A stretch of 59,221 bases of DNA, from the NCBI GenBank assembly GCA_947496235.1, contig CANMCE010000018.1, forward strand, positions 1 through 59,221. Reading direction: 5' to 3'. Positions 37,237 through 45,201 of the stretch are shown here, piece by piece (the first letter of the stretch is position 1; each line of letters opens with the position of its first letter). Made by a program: the position numbers and the translations under genes. This DNA comes from an uncultured Glaciecola sp. (GTDB lineage Bacteria; Pseudomonadota; Gammaproteobacteria; Enterobacterales; Alteromonadaceae). The notes below the pieces were generated by a model. That model ran no database searches, was not told where the DNA came from, and worked only from the letters and a program-made list of their open reading frames with translations.

Positions 37237-38325
37237 TTATTTTTCCATCACTTTGTACAAAGTCGCAGGCTCTCCGTCGCCTAAAATATAAATATCACCT
37301 TTTTTAGAAGCTGCAATATCTCTCAATCGGGTTTGTGTTTCGGCAAACAATGTCGCATCTGGCTCAAAATTCTTATTGATCACATAAAGCCGCATAAACT
37401 TTAAGCCTGTGACCAAATAATGATCTTGTAGCGCAGGAAATTTATTTCCTTGATAGAAAATCATTGACGAAGGGGCAATCGAAGGCGTCCAATCTAGCGC
37501 AGGTAATTGCATGCCTGGATAGTCTTTAAACGGAGAAATAGTGGCCCCTATATAATCCATCCCATTGGTCACCACAGGCCAGCCGTAATTAACACCAGAT
37601 TTAATAATATTCATTTCATCGCCGCCGGCTGGACCGTGTTCATGGGCAATAATAGTCCCTTCTGGCAACACAATTAAGCCTTGAGAGTTTCTATGGCCTT
37701 TAGAAAAAACAAAACTTTCAGGAGCATCCGCTTGTGAATAGAAAGGATTATCCGGAACAGCTTTTCCGGTATCTGACATACGCAAGATCTTGCCTAGATG
37801 ACTGCTTGTTATTTGTGCTTGCTCTCTATAATCAAAACCATCGCCTGTCGTTATTAGAAGATAGCCTTGCTGGTCAAAGGCCATTCGGCCAGAAAAATGA
37901 ACCGGTGTATCTTTGCTTTGCGCGACGCGGAATATCTGCTCGACTGAGGTAACGGACGGCGAATCGGATTGTAAATTTTGCAGTTTAAAACGCACTATTT
38001 TTAAATAATTATCTTCGAGTGTTCCTGCTGCGTAACTTAGATACAACCAACCGTTAGATATGTATTCTGGATGCAAGGCAATATCCAACAATCCACCCTG
38101 CCCTTGGGCAAATAAATCTTGTGGTTGGAACTCGATAAACTTGATGCTTTCACCTTTAACTAATCCAAGACCACCTTGGCGATGGGTCAATAAAAGTTGT
38201 TCATCATCTAACAGGGTAATTGACCAAGATGCTGGCAAATCAGTTGCTATGGGTACAAGTTTTAACCCTTTGCTGAAAGCACTGGTAGAAAATACGCAAC
38301 ATATAATCAGTAAAAATAAACGCAT
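37237..38325 (-). CDS. PQQ-dependent sugar dehydrogenase (soluble aldose type)
   Basis: A 362-residue exported beta-propeller of the YliI/Asd type (PF07995). Signal peptide (LFLLIICCVFSTSAFS); motifs HPEYISNGWLYLSYA, GRMAFDQQGYLLITTGDG, LGKILRMSDTGKAVPDNPFY and SKGHRNSQGLIV, then EHGPAGGDEMNIIKSGVNYGWP with the Ca/PQQ-binding region. It oxidises aldoses in the periplasm if PQQ is available; no pqq genes are in the window. Confidence 0.9.
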   Translation of the reverse strand: MRLFLLIICCVFSTSAFSKGLKLVPIATDLPASWSITLLDDEQLLLTHRQGGLGLVKGESIKFIEFQPQDLFAQGQGGLLDIALHPEYISNGWLYLSYAAGTLEDNYLKIVRFKLQNLQSDSPSVTSVEQIFRVAQSKDTPVHFSGRMAFDQQGYLLITTGDGFDYREQAQITSSHLGKILRMSDTGKAVPDNPFYSQADAPESFVFSKGHRNSQGLIVLPEGTIIAHEHGPAGGDEMNIIKSGVNYGWPVVTNGMDYIGATISPFKDYPGMQLPALDWTPSIAPSSMIFYQGNKFPALQDHYLVTGLKFMRLYVINKNFEPDATLFAETQTRLRDIAASKKGDIYILGDGEPATLYKVMEK

Positions 38326-38421
38326 AAGCCTCCCTTTTGCTGATAACTATACGAAAATTTGCATCGATTGGGTACATATCGCAGTATAAGAAACATCAAA
38401 TAACAAGAAGGCGAATGTTGC

Positions 38422-38868
38422 GTGTCAAAATGGGTTTCACTTTTTATACGATTTTTTTTCTCTGTAGTCGTCGGATATTTTTTTGCGAGTGTGTTCCATA
38501 CCCAATCCGTATTAGCCAAATTAACAGCACTAGACGTCCAAATTACCTTTATGCAGAGGATTTCAACCACTTATACTGACTTCATAGGATTAGCACCTAA
38601 ATATGGAAGCGTTGTTTGTATTGGATTATTAATCGCATTCTCTGTTTGTCACTGGCTACAAAAAAAGTTGGGGGGAAATCCAGTATATTGGTTCAGTTGT
38701 GCCGGAGGCGTTGCTCTGCTGTCCATTCTTCTGATAATGCACCCTATCATGCAGGTGAGTTTATTAGCCGGCGCTAGAGATCTCTCGGGCATAATTCTTC
38801 AAGTAATTGCCGGTATCCTTGCGGGACTCACCTTTTCGCGCCTGCAAAAACGTCCCTCGACCACATAA
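38422..38868 (+). CDS. Small membrane protein, unknown function
   Basis: A 148-residue protein with about four membrane helices (7-25, 50-68, 80-98 and 108-140) and short loops. It starts with GTG. No family recognised with confidence. It lies divergent from the sugar dehydrogenase and upstream of the fadD-like gene on the same strand, 126 bp away. Confidence 0.6.
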   Translation: MSKWVSLFIRFFFSVVVGYFFASVFHTQSVLAKLTALDVQITFMQRISTTYTDFIGLAPKYGSVVCIGLLIAFSVCHWLQKKLGGNPVYWFSCAGGVALLSILLIMHPIMQVSLLAGARDLSGIILQVIAGILAGLTFSRLQKRPSTT

Positions 38869-38994
38869 TACTTGTGTTGTCACCCACATTTATAGAACAC
38901 AATAACAAATGGTAATTTGGCGCTATACTTTCATCTGATCCAAAATTGTAAATATTATGTTATACATTAATGACTTTATGGAGTAAGTATCATT

Positions 38995-40560
38995 ATGGCA
39001 ACCTCTACCTTAATCCCAAACAACATCAAATGTTTAGCTGACTATATTGAACATACATTTTCCGAATTCCAGGACCGGCCTGCATATAGCGCTTTGGGTC
39101 AAGAAAAAACCTTTGCGGAAATTGAGGATCTCTCTGGTAAGTTTGCTTCTTGGCTACAACACAATACAGATTTACAACCCGGGGACAGAATAGCCATTCA
39201 ATTGCCCAACTTAATTCAGCACCCCATAGCGGTTTACGGTGCACTTAGAGCGGGATTAGTGGTAGTTAATACGAATCCGCTGTATACACCTAAGGAAATG
39301 TTGCATCAATTTAACGATAGTGGAGCTAAAGCTCTGGTTATATTGTCTGACTTTTTACCAAAATTTGAAGAAATTAAAGAAAAAACCTTTATTAAAACTG
39401 TCATTGTCACCAGCGCCACTCAACTCCTAGACCAAAAACAAGTAGTGTGTGAATACCCGTGTTATGAACAAATATTTTCTCAAGGGGCGTTACTAGACCT
39501 TTTACCACGCAAAGATACGGATTTAGATGATACAGCGATTTTACAATACACTGGCGGAACAACAGGTGTATCAAAAGGCGCAACTCTTACTCACCGTAAT
39601 GTACTTGCCAATAGTGCACAAACTCAAGACCGGCTTGGTCAATCTTTTGTTGCTGGAAAAGAAATCGTTGTATGCCCGCTTCCGCTTTATCATATTTACG
39701 CATTTACGGTAAATATGATGGCCTTTTTTGGTAAAGGGGCTATGAATATACTTATTCCAAATCCAAGGGACATGGAAGGCTTTGTCAACACTATAAAACC
39801 TTATCCATTTACTGCCCTTGCAGGATTAAACACAATTTTTGTTGGTTTATGCTCTCAATCAGCATTTAGAGACATGGATTTTTCCCATCTTAAACTCACC
39901 ATCTCGGGAGGAACAGCCTTGACTAAGGCGGCGGCTGACCTTTGGTTTCAAACCACAGGTTGTACAGTAACCGAGGGTTATGGCTTGTCAGAAACAGCAC
40001 CCGTTTTGGCGTTTAATCAACCTGGAAAAGAAGTATTAGGTACTGTAGGTCCTGCGTTGATAGAAACTGAAATTGAAATCTTAGATGACAAAGACCAACC
40101 TGTTGAACAGGGGCGAGAAGGACAAGTCGCGGCTCGCGGTCCTCAAGTAATGCCAGGTTATTGGCAGCGTCCAGAAGAAACAGATAAGGTGATGACCAAA
40201 GATGGTTTCTTTAAAACGGGTGACGTTGGTGTAATCACCTCAGATGGTTGTTTAAAAATTGTTGATCGGCTTAAAGATCTCATTATCGTTTCAGGCTTTA
40301 ACGTGTATCCAAACGAAGTAGAAGATGTTCTTGCTCAGCATCCGCAAATCCTTGAGGCTGCAGTCGTTGGCAAAGAGGATGAAAAAACCCAAGAGCGCGT
40401 TTGCGCCTTTATTACTGTGAGTTCACCTATTGACGAAGAGGAAGTTATTGCGTTTTGTCGTAAATCTTTAACCGCGTACAAAGTGCCTAAAGAACTTAAT
40501 GTGTTGCAGGAATTACCCAAGTCTACTGTTGGTAAAGTATTGAGGCGTGAGTTGCGTTAG
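38995..40560 (+). CDS. fadD: Long-chain fatty-acid--CoA ligase
   Basis: A 521-residue ANL-superfamily adenylating enzyme. Motifs: ILQYTGGTTGVSKGATLTH (P-loop), VTEGYGLSETAPVL, KTGDVGVITSDGCLKIVDRLKD and the C-terminal SGFNVYPNEVED and STVGKVLRRELR with the catalytic Lys. It is close to FadD in pattern but about 40 residues shorter than the E. coli enzyme, so the substrate length is uncertain. A GGAG about 12 bases upstream of the ATG is a slightly distant ribosome site. Confidence 0.87.
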   Translation: MATSTLIPNNIKCLADYIEHTFSEFQDRPAYSALGQEKTFAEIEDLSGKFASWLQHNTDLQPGDRIAIQLPNLIQHPIAVYGALRAGLVVVNTNPLYTPKEMLHQFNDSGAKALVILSDFLPKFEEIKEKTFIKTVIVTSATQLLDQKQVVCEYPCYEQIFSQGALLDLLPRKDTDLDDTAILQYTGGTTGVSKGATLTHRNVLANSAQTQDRLGQSFVAGKEIVVCPLPLYHIYAFTVNMMAFFGKGAMNILIPNPRDMEGFVNTIKPYPFTALAGLNTIFVGLCSQSAFRDMDFSHLKLTISGGTALTKAAADLWFQTTGCTVTEGYGLSETAPVLAFNQPGKEVLGTVGPALIETEIEILDDKDQPVEQGREGQVAARGPQVMPGYWQRPEETDKVMTKDGFFKTGDVGVITSDGCLKIVDRLKDLIIVSGFNVYPNEVEDVLAQHPQILEAAVVGKEDEKTQERVCAFITVSSPIDEEEVIAFCRKSLTAYKVPKELNVLQELPKSTVGKVLRRELR

Positions 40561-40612
40561 GTCGCGGCATACGCCGATAACGGGCGGCTCATTGGTCATC
40601 TCGCGTTTTTTG

Positions 40613-40679
40613 GTCGTCCCGCACTTATTTCCGTCATCCCGCACTTATTTCCGTCATCCCGCACTTGATGCGGGAACTC
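40613..40679. repeat. 20-bp tandem repeat ending in a CCCGCA palindrome
   Basis: The unit GTCRTCCCGCACTTATTTCC occurs at 40613-40632 and 40633-40652; a third copy from 40653 diverges into GTCATCCCGCACTTGATGCGGG, where CCCGCA/TGCGGG (40658-40674) is a hairpin. The last part is the CGTCATCCCGC...GCGGGAA repeat common in proteobacterial intergenic DNA. The array lies in the 196-bp gap between fadD and the AEC transporter and may also help terminate fadD. Confidence 0.8.
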
Positions 40680-40756
40680 TTCCCAGCAAAACAAAATTTG
40701 AAAATTACCCTTACCTAGTTTAGCTTGTGTCATTTACTTCCTTTGAAAATAATTAG

Positions 40757-41710
40757 ATGGATTCTTTACAGGCTTTTCTAGACTTTGCAATTGGTGTTAT
40801 CGGGCCTGTTGTGGTGCTCCTGAGTTTTGGTTACGGGCTGTTTCGTACCGGCTTATTAACTGATGATTTTGTCGAGCGGGGATCTCGGCTTATCTTTAAT
40901 TTCGCTCTTCCAGCTTTGCTATTTATCAATATCAGTCAAGCTGATTTAAACAGTTTAATTGATCCTAAGTCAGTAGCTATTGGCATTAGCGGCACCTTAT
41001 TAGTTTTCGTTGTATCTTTTGTGATGGTATCTGTAGGTGTAAAAGAGGTTGCAGATAAAGGCGTTCTTGTACAAGGGATATTTAGGTCTAACATGGGGAT
41101 TATTGGCTTAGCCTATTGCGCAAAAGCTTATGGACCTGAGGGGCTGGCATATGGGTCGGTATATATGGGCTGTCTAACCATAGTGTACAATATTTTAAGT
41201 GTGGCTGTGCTTAACATATTTCAAAATCAACAAACTAACTTTATCAAAATACTAAAAGGAATAGCCTCAAACCCCATCATCTTGAGCATCATTGCGGGTT
41301 TAATATTCTCCGTACTACATATTCCTTTGCCGCAAATTGCCCATAATAGCCTTAGTTATTTTGCCCAGTTGACCTTACCCTTAGCATTGCTATGCACAGG
41401 CGCTGCTTTGCGCTTTTCTTCTTTGGGGGAACATTGGCGATTGCCTTTGGTGGGCATAATGGGCAAATGTTTTATTTATCCTTTGGTTATTATATTTTTG
41501 GCGATTCAGTTTGGTATTTCGGGCATGCCACTCGGTGTAATCTTTCTTATGGCAATGAGCCCAACAGCAGCAGCAAGCTATATCATGGTGAGAAAAATTG
41601 GCGGCAATCATCAACTTGCCGCGCAAATTATCGCTTTGAGTACGGTAGTTTCTTTACCCGTTACCGTTATCGGCTATTGGATAATGTTACAAGTATCAAA
41701 CATTAACTAA
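40757..41710 (+). CDS. AEC (auxin efflux carrier) family transporter
   Basis: A 317-residue inner-membrane protein with about ten helices of the AEC/PIN-like family (PF03547). Typical features are RLIFNFALPALLFINISQ near residue 45, GIFRSNMGIIGLAYC (helix 4) and LPLALLCTGAALRFSSL; the C-terminal half repeats the fold, ending AQIIALSTVVSLPVTVIGYW. Members export organic acids or other metabolites; the substrate is not predictable. It converges on the DUF2797 gene. Confidence 0.88.
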   Translation: MDSLQAFLDFAIGVIGPVVVLLSFGYGLFRTGLLTDDFVERGSRLIFNFALPALLFINISQADLNSLIDPKSVAIGISGTLLVFVVSFVMVSVGVKEVADKGVLVQGIFRSNMGIIGLAYCAKAYGPEGLAYGSVYMGCLTIVYNILSVAVLNIFQNQQTNFIKILKGIASNPIILSIIAGLIFSVLHIPLPQIAHNSLSYFAQLTLPLALLCTGAALRFSSLGEHWRLPLVGIMGKCFIYPLVIIFLAIQFGISGMPLGVIFLMAMSPTAAASYIMVRKIGGNHQLAAQIIALSTVVSLPVTVIGYWIMLQVSNIN

Positions 41711-41741
41711 CCCCAACTGGTTATAAGCAATGGCGCTGGGG

Positions 41742-42578
41742 TTAACTAGACACTTGGGCATAATAGCCTGCGGCATTGCGAATATTAAACACTCTATCGC
41801 CATCAAACAGTAAATATTGCCCTTTGATACCCAGAAGTTGCCCTTCAATAACCGGGACCTTATCCAAATTTAAGGATTTTATTTTTTCCGGATGTTGCAA
41901 TACTGGATATTCAATTTGAACCGGATTCGCTTCAACTTCGCTAATGCTTTGCAAGCCTTCTGATGCAATTAACGCTTTTAGTTCATCCTCAACCAGCGGC
42001 TTTAAAGCTTGCCATCTCTCAACCAAATCAATGGCTGCATAGCCACCTTTTAGCATGGTTCGCCAATTGGTTTTATCGGAAATGTGCTGGGCAATAGTCG
42101 TTTCGACCAAGCCGCTTATTTTGCGTGTTGCCACTCTAAAGATTGCCATCGCCTGAGTGGCGCCTTGATCTATCCAACGAGACGACACACCGTCAGTAAC
42201 GTGGCGAGTAATGCCTACCTTAACTGCACCGGTATTTGCCAGATATACAAAATGATCTTGCATACAGTTTGCCTCTCCCCACTCTGGTTCACGACAAGTA
42301 CCTTGAGCAAAATGGCATTGCTCAGGCTTAATAATACAAGTATCACATTGAGCTAAACTGCGAAAACAAGGAAAACAATAGCCTTGTTGAAAACTTTTAT
42401 TGGTTTTTCGCCCACAATGAACACAATTAATTTGAGATTGAAATTCGATGCAAACTTGTTGACCTATAAGAGTATTCATATGCACATCTTGATCTGCCAA
42501 CGACAAAAAATATTGAGCAACATTATTGTCATCAATATCCACGCGCATCTTGCTCAAATTACCAATAAGATCAGGCAT
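41742..42578 (-). CDS. DUF2797 family protein, GIY-YIG-like
   Basis: A 278-residue cytoplasmic protein. A Cys-rich zinc-binding part (residues 52-100: CVHCGRKT, GYCFPCFRSLAQCDTCIIKPEQC, CREPEWGEANC) is followed by a segment DHFVYLANTGAVKVGITR, which matches the GIY-YIG-like core in DUF2797 (PF10977). Function unknown; nucleic-acid binding is plausible from the zinc and GIY-YIG similarity. Single gene. Confidence 0.85.
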   Translation of the reverse strand: MPDLIGNLSKMRVDIDDNNVAQYFLSLADQDVHMNTLIGQQVCIEFQSQINCVHCGRKTNKSFQQGYCFPCFRSLAQCDTCIIKPEQCHFAQGTCREPEWGEANCMQDHFVYLANTGAVKVGITRHVTDGVSSRWIDQGATQAMAIFRVATRKISGLVETTIAQHISDKTNWRTMLKGGYAAIDLVERWQALKPLVEDELKALIASEGLQSISEVEANPVQIEYPVLQHPEKIKSLNLDKVPVIEGQLLGIKGQYLLFDGDRVFNIRNAAGYYAQVSS

Positions 42579-42670
42579 AAATTCCTCTGTATAGTGCTTT
42601 TTTCTCGTTATTTTGGCTCAGGGCTTACCTGACGCAACATTGGAATCGCATTGTATAAGCTGAAAAGAAA

Positions 42671-43021
42671 TTATTCACCCCAAACTGCCCATTCATTGCC
42701 ACAAGGGTCAAGAAAATGAAAACGTCGCCCGCCTGGAAATGAGAAGATTTCTTTGCAAATCTCACCGCCATTATCCTTAACATCTTGGCAAGATTGCTCT
42801 AACTCCGCGCTATAGATGACCACTAATGGACTACCATTTTCTGTTTTTGCAGATTTATCACTTTGAAAAAATCCACCATCAAAACCATTCGCGGAAAAAG
42901 CGGTATATTGCTCACCATAGTCTGTAAACTGCCAGGCAAACGTTTGGCTAAAAAACTTTTTCACCGCGTTTAAATCGCTAGCATGAAGTTCGATATAGTT
43001 AATGCTGTTGTGTTGTTGCAT
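42671..43021 (-). CDS. VOC family protein (glyoxalase/bleomycin-resistance fold)
   Basis: A 116-residue single-domain VOC protein: INYIELHASDLNAVKKFFSQ at the N-terminus and GRRFHFLDPCGNEWAVWGE at the C-terminus, with the metal ligands His, Glu and Glu in the usual places. Substrate unknown. It begins the accessory minus-strand stretch. Confidence 0.87.
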   Translation of the reverse strand: MQQHNSINYIELHASDLNAVKKFFSQTFAWQFTDYGEQYTAFSANGFDGGFFQSDKSAKTENGSPLVVIYSAELEQSCQDVKDNGGEICKEIFSFPGGRRFHFLDPCGNEWAVWGE

Positions 43022-43118
43022 GATGGCTTTTCCTTGTTATTTTTTCCATTGTTTGGCCACTCCAACTTAGTGACCTTGGATTTTAGTCGAGGCTAATTTG
43101 TATTGATATCCTTTACTA

Positions 43119-43619
43119 TTACTTTTTTGATTTTCTTATTTTTCGATAACAAAAACGCACCGGCCAACTAATTAAAATATTGAAAAATAACGCTACCAAC
43201 AAGCAGTAAATAATGTCCATAGGACTTAACGGAATCGACGGGCTGAAATTGTCCACCACTTTCTCCAAAGACTCTGAACGTTTAGGCTGAAACATATACC
43301 AAGCACGCTCAAAAAGATTGCCCGATTTAAAATTATCCAAAGCCTCGGTTAAGGACTCGTACTCTTGCATGGTGAGTAATTTTTGTTCACCGTCATATTT
43401 AATCGCAGGTACATGACTTGATGTGAAGTCATCAATCATAGCGTACACATCGGGATATTCATGGCGTCGGGCATTTTCTTTATAGCCTTCGACTTGCTTG
43501 TGAACCGCCTCATAATAGCCGTTTAAAAACTGCAAGTACTGGTCCGATAAAATTGGGATTTGAAAGGCTACTATAAGTAAAAAAGCAAAAAGCAGTTTGT
43601 CGAAAAAATTGGAAATCAC
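43119..43619 (-). CDS. DUF2937-like membrane protein
   Basis: A 166-residue protein with an N-terminal helix (LLFAFLLIVAFQIPIL), a central helical soluble part of about 90 residues, and a C-terminal helix (MDIIYCLLVALFFNILISWPVRF) followed by KIRKSKK. The pattern DQYLQFLNGYYEAVHKQVEGY resembles DUF2937 (PF11157), a family of unknown role. The assignment is from memory. Confidence 0.6.
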   Translation of the reverse strand: MISNFFDKLLFAFLLIVAFQIPILSDQYLQFLNGYYEAVHKQVEGYKENARRHEYPDVYAMIDDFTSSHVPAIKYDGEQKLLTMQEYESLTEALDNFKSGNLFERAWYMFQPKRSESLEKVVDNFSPSIPLSPMDIIYCLLVALFFNILISWPVRFCYRKIRKSKK

Positions 43620-43636
43620 TGAATTATTTTCTACCG

Positions 43637-43765
43637 TTAATCTAAATTGTTATCTTTTAAATACTGATGTAATAGATTATCGGTTTGCGGCCTATACATT
43701 CCATCAGCAAAAGTGCCACAGGCTTTTTGTAATTGAGCGATAGCCTGAGGTAATAAGTCAAAGAA
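43637..43765 (-). pseudogene. C-terminal remnant of an unidentified gene
   Basis: The minus strand is open for 42 codons between an in-frame TAA (43766-43768) and a TAA at 43637-43639. It reads protein-like (LLPQAIAQLQKACGTFADG, RPQTDNLLHQYLKDNNLD) but has no start codon or ribosome site. It ends 18 bp before the DUF2937-like gene. It may be the tail of a deleted gene; the parent family is not recognised. Confidence 0.4.
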
Positions 43766-43800
43766 TTACTATATCTCAAGATAGCAAATGGGGTGAATAC

Positions 43801-44178
43801 TTATTTGTTCCAAATGTTCGCGTCTTTTTGCGAATATTTGAATAAGGACACTAATGCAGGAATGAAGATCACTGCAATTCCCATCAATAAGAGTTGATGC
43901 CAAACACTAATCGCTGAATTGAATAACAAAGAACCGGCAAAGATTATTGCTGCTGTATAAACCAGACTGACTAGCCAAAATAAAACTCGCCAAATCCATC
44001 TTTTAAGGAAGGCCCATTGTTGCATGTAACCGACAAAGCCAATAATGAGAACCAAGGTTACTATAAGGGGCAAATAACGACTGGCGAACCCGCCAGAATC
44101 CGTTGATATTTTTTGTATTAATCTCACTATTGCTGGAACCAATAACAAGACAAGATAACACCAGTGTTTTAATTTCAT
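43801..44178 (-). CDS. Small four-helix membrane protein, unknown
   Basis: A 125-residue protein with about four membrane helices (5-20, 33-50, 60-83 and 88-112) and a charged end (KYSQKDANIWNK). No family recognised. It is separated from the DUF2937-like gene by a gene remnant and is divergent from the PEP-CTERM-like gene. Confidence 0.55.
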   Translation of the reverse strand: MKLKHWCYLVLLLVPAIVRLIQKISTDSGGFASRYLPLIVTLVLIIGFVGYMQQWAFLKRWIWRVLFWLVSLVYTAAIIFAGSLLFNSAISVWHQLLLMGIAVIFIPALVSLFKYSQKDANIWNK

Positions 44179-44343
44179 GTTTCCAATTACTAACGCTTAA
44201 AATTGTCGGTTTTTTTTACAATACCACATTTTGAATATCAAGCTACCACAGTAAACGCATGATTTATATTGTTATTTTTTTGAGGCACATAATATGCTTC
44301 AAATAAAGTTCACGCTAGGCCTACAAAAAAATCGGAGAACAAG

Positions 44344-45177
44344 ATGGTCTCTTTCAAACCGCGTAGTCTTTGTTTTTACTCTGTAGTATTTATTTTATTA
44401 GTGTTTAATTCCTTTGCTGATGCCCGTCTTGTCAGAGGGGGTGGTAGAGGTGGAATTACCGTCAGTTTCGGTACGCTCGACTTATTAGTCCCCATGTCAG
44501 CCATTAACGATTTTTCACTGTTAGATTACAGTTACTACGATTCTATGCCTAGTGAAGATAGAGTTGGCATAATCCCACCATCTTACCCTATGGTCCAAGG
44601 CGTCCCGGACGACTGCTTTGAGCCACTGAGTGGTGACGAACCTTTTGTGGATGATCCTTGTTATTGGGAATTTAGTGAAACTGAACAAACCCTTGAATTT
44701 TTAGGTTCTACTGTTTCACACTTCGAAAATGCTATTCAAAACATCACTTGGCAGATTTACCCAGCAAATGTTAGTGTTTTCAGTCCGACGGCTACCCCTT
44801 TATATGAATTTGATAACAGCCATACTACGGTAAATCCTTTGCAATATGCAGGCAATATGCCGCATAAAACCCTAGCGTTTAGTGCGCCAATGCCGGCTGG
44901 TATCGCGCCAGGCGAGTATCAAGTTTTATTAACAATGGAGCAAACAGCGCCCGATGGCTGGGTTTTTTATTCAGGCGATACAATATCAAACCTAGATGAA
45001 GCCTGCCTTGGAGATCCCGGTAATATTCAATGTAGTCTCCTTGGAAATATTCGCGGTACCACATTCACGCAATCAGCACTAGAAAGAATGGTCGTTGTTT
45101 CAACACCGCAATCTATCGGAATATTCTCAATTATATTTTTGTTGATTATGCGAATGAGAGCGAAAAATACAACATAA
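44344..45177 (+). CDS. Secreted protein with a PEP-CTERM-like C-terminal anchor
   Basis: A 277-residue protein with a signal peptide (SLCFYSVVFILLVFNSFADA), a Gly-rich segment (RLVRGGGRGG), a mainly beta region with paired cysteines (DDCFEPLSGDEPFVDDPC, EACLGDPGNIQC), and the end VVSTPQSIGIFSIIFLLIMRMRAKN. The last part has the layout of a PEP-CTERM/exosortase signal: a short STP/PEP-like motif, one hydrophobic helix and a basic tail. The motif is a variant, so exosortase processing is inference. It is the only plus-strand gene in the accessory stretch. Confidence 0.65.
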   Translation: MVSFKPRSLCFYSVVFILLVFNSFADARLVRGGGRGGITVSFGTLDLLVPMSAINDFSLLDYSYYDSMPSEDRVGIIPPSYPMVQGVPDDCFEPLSGDEPFVDDPCYWEFSETEQTLEFLGSTVSHFENAIQNITWQIYPANVSVFSPTATPLYEFDNSHTTVNPLQYAGNMPHKTLAFSAPMPAGIAPGEYQVLLTMEQTAPDGWVFYSGDTISNLDEACLGDPGNIQCSLLGNIRGTTFTQSALERMVVVSTPQSIGIFSIIFLLIMRMRAKNTT

Positions 45178-45201
45178 CAAATTGAGATTAATTAATTGAA
45201 T

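Noticed and set aside
38869-38994. FadR-type operator upstream of fadD
   Set aside because: No match to the FadR half-sites is visible; AT-rich sequence only.
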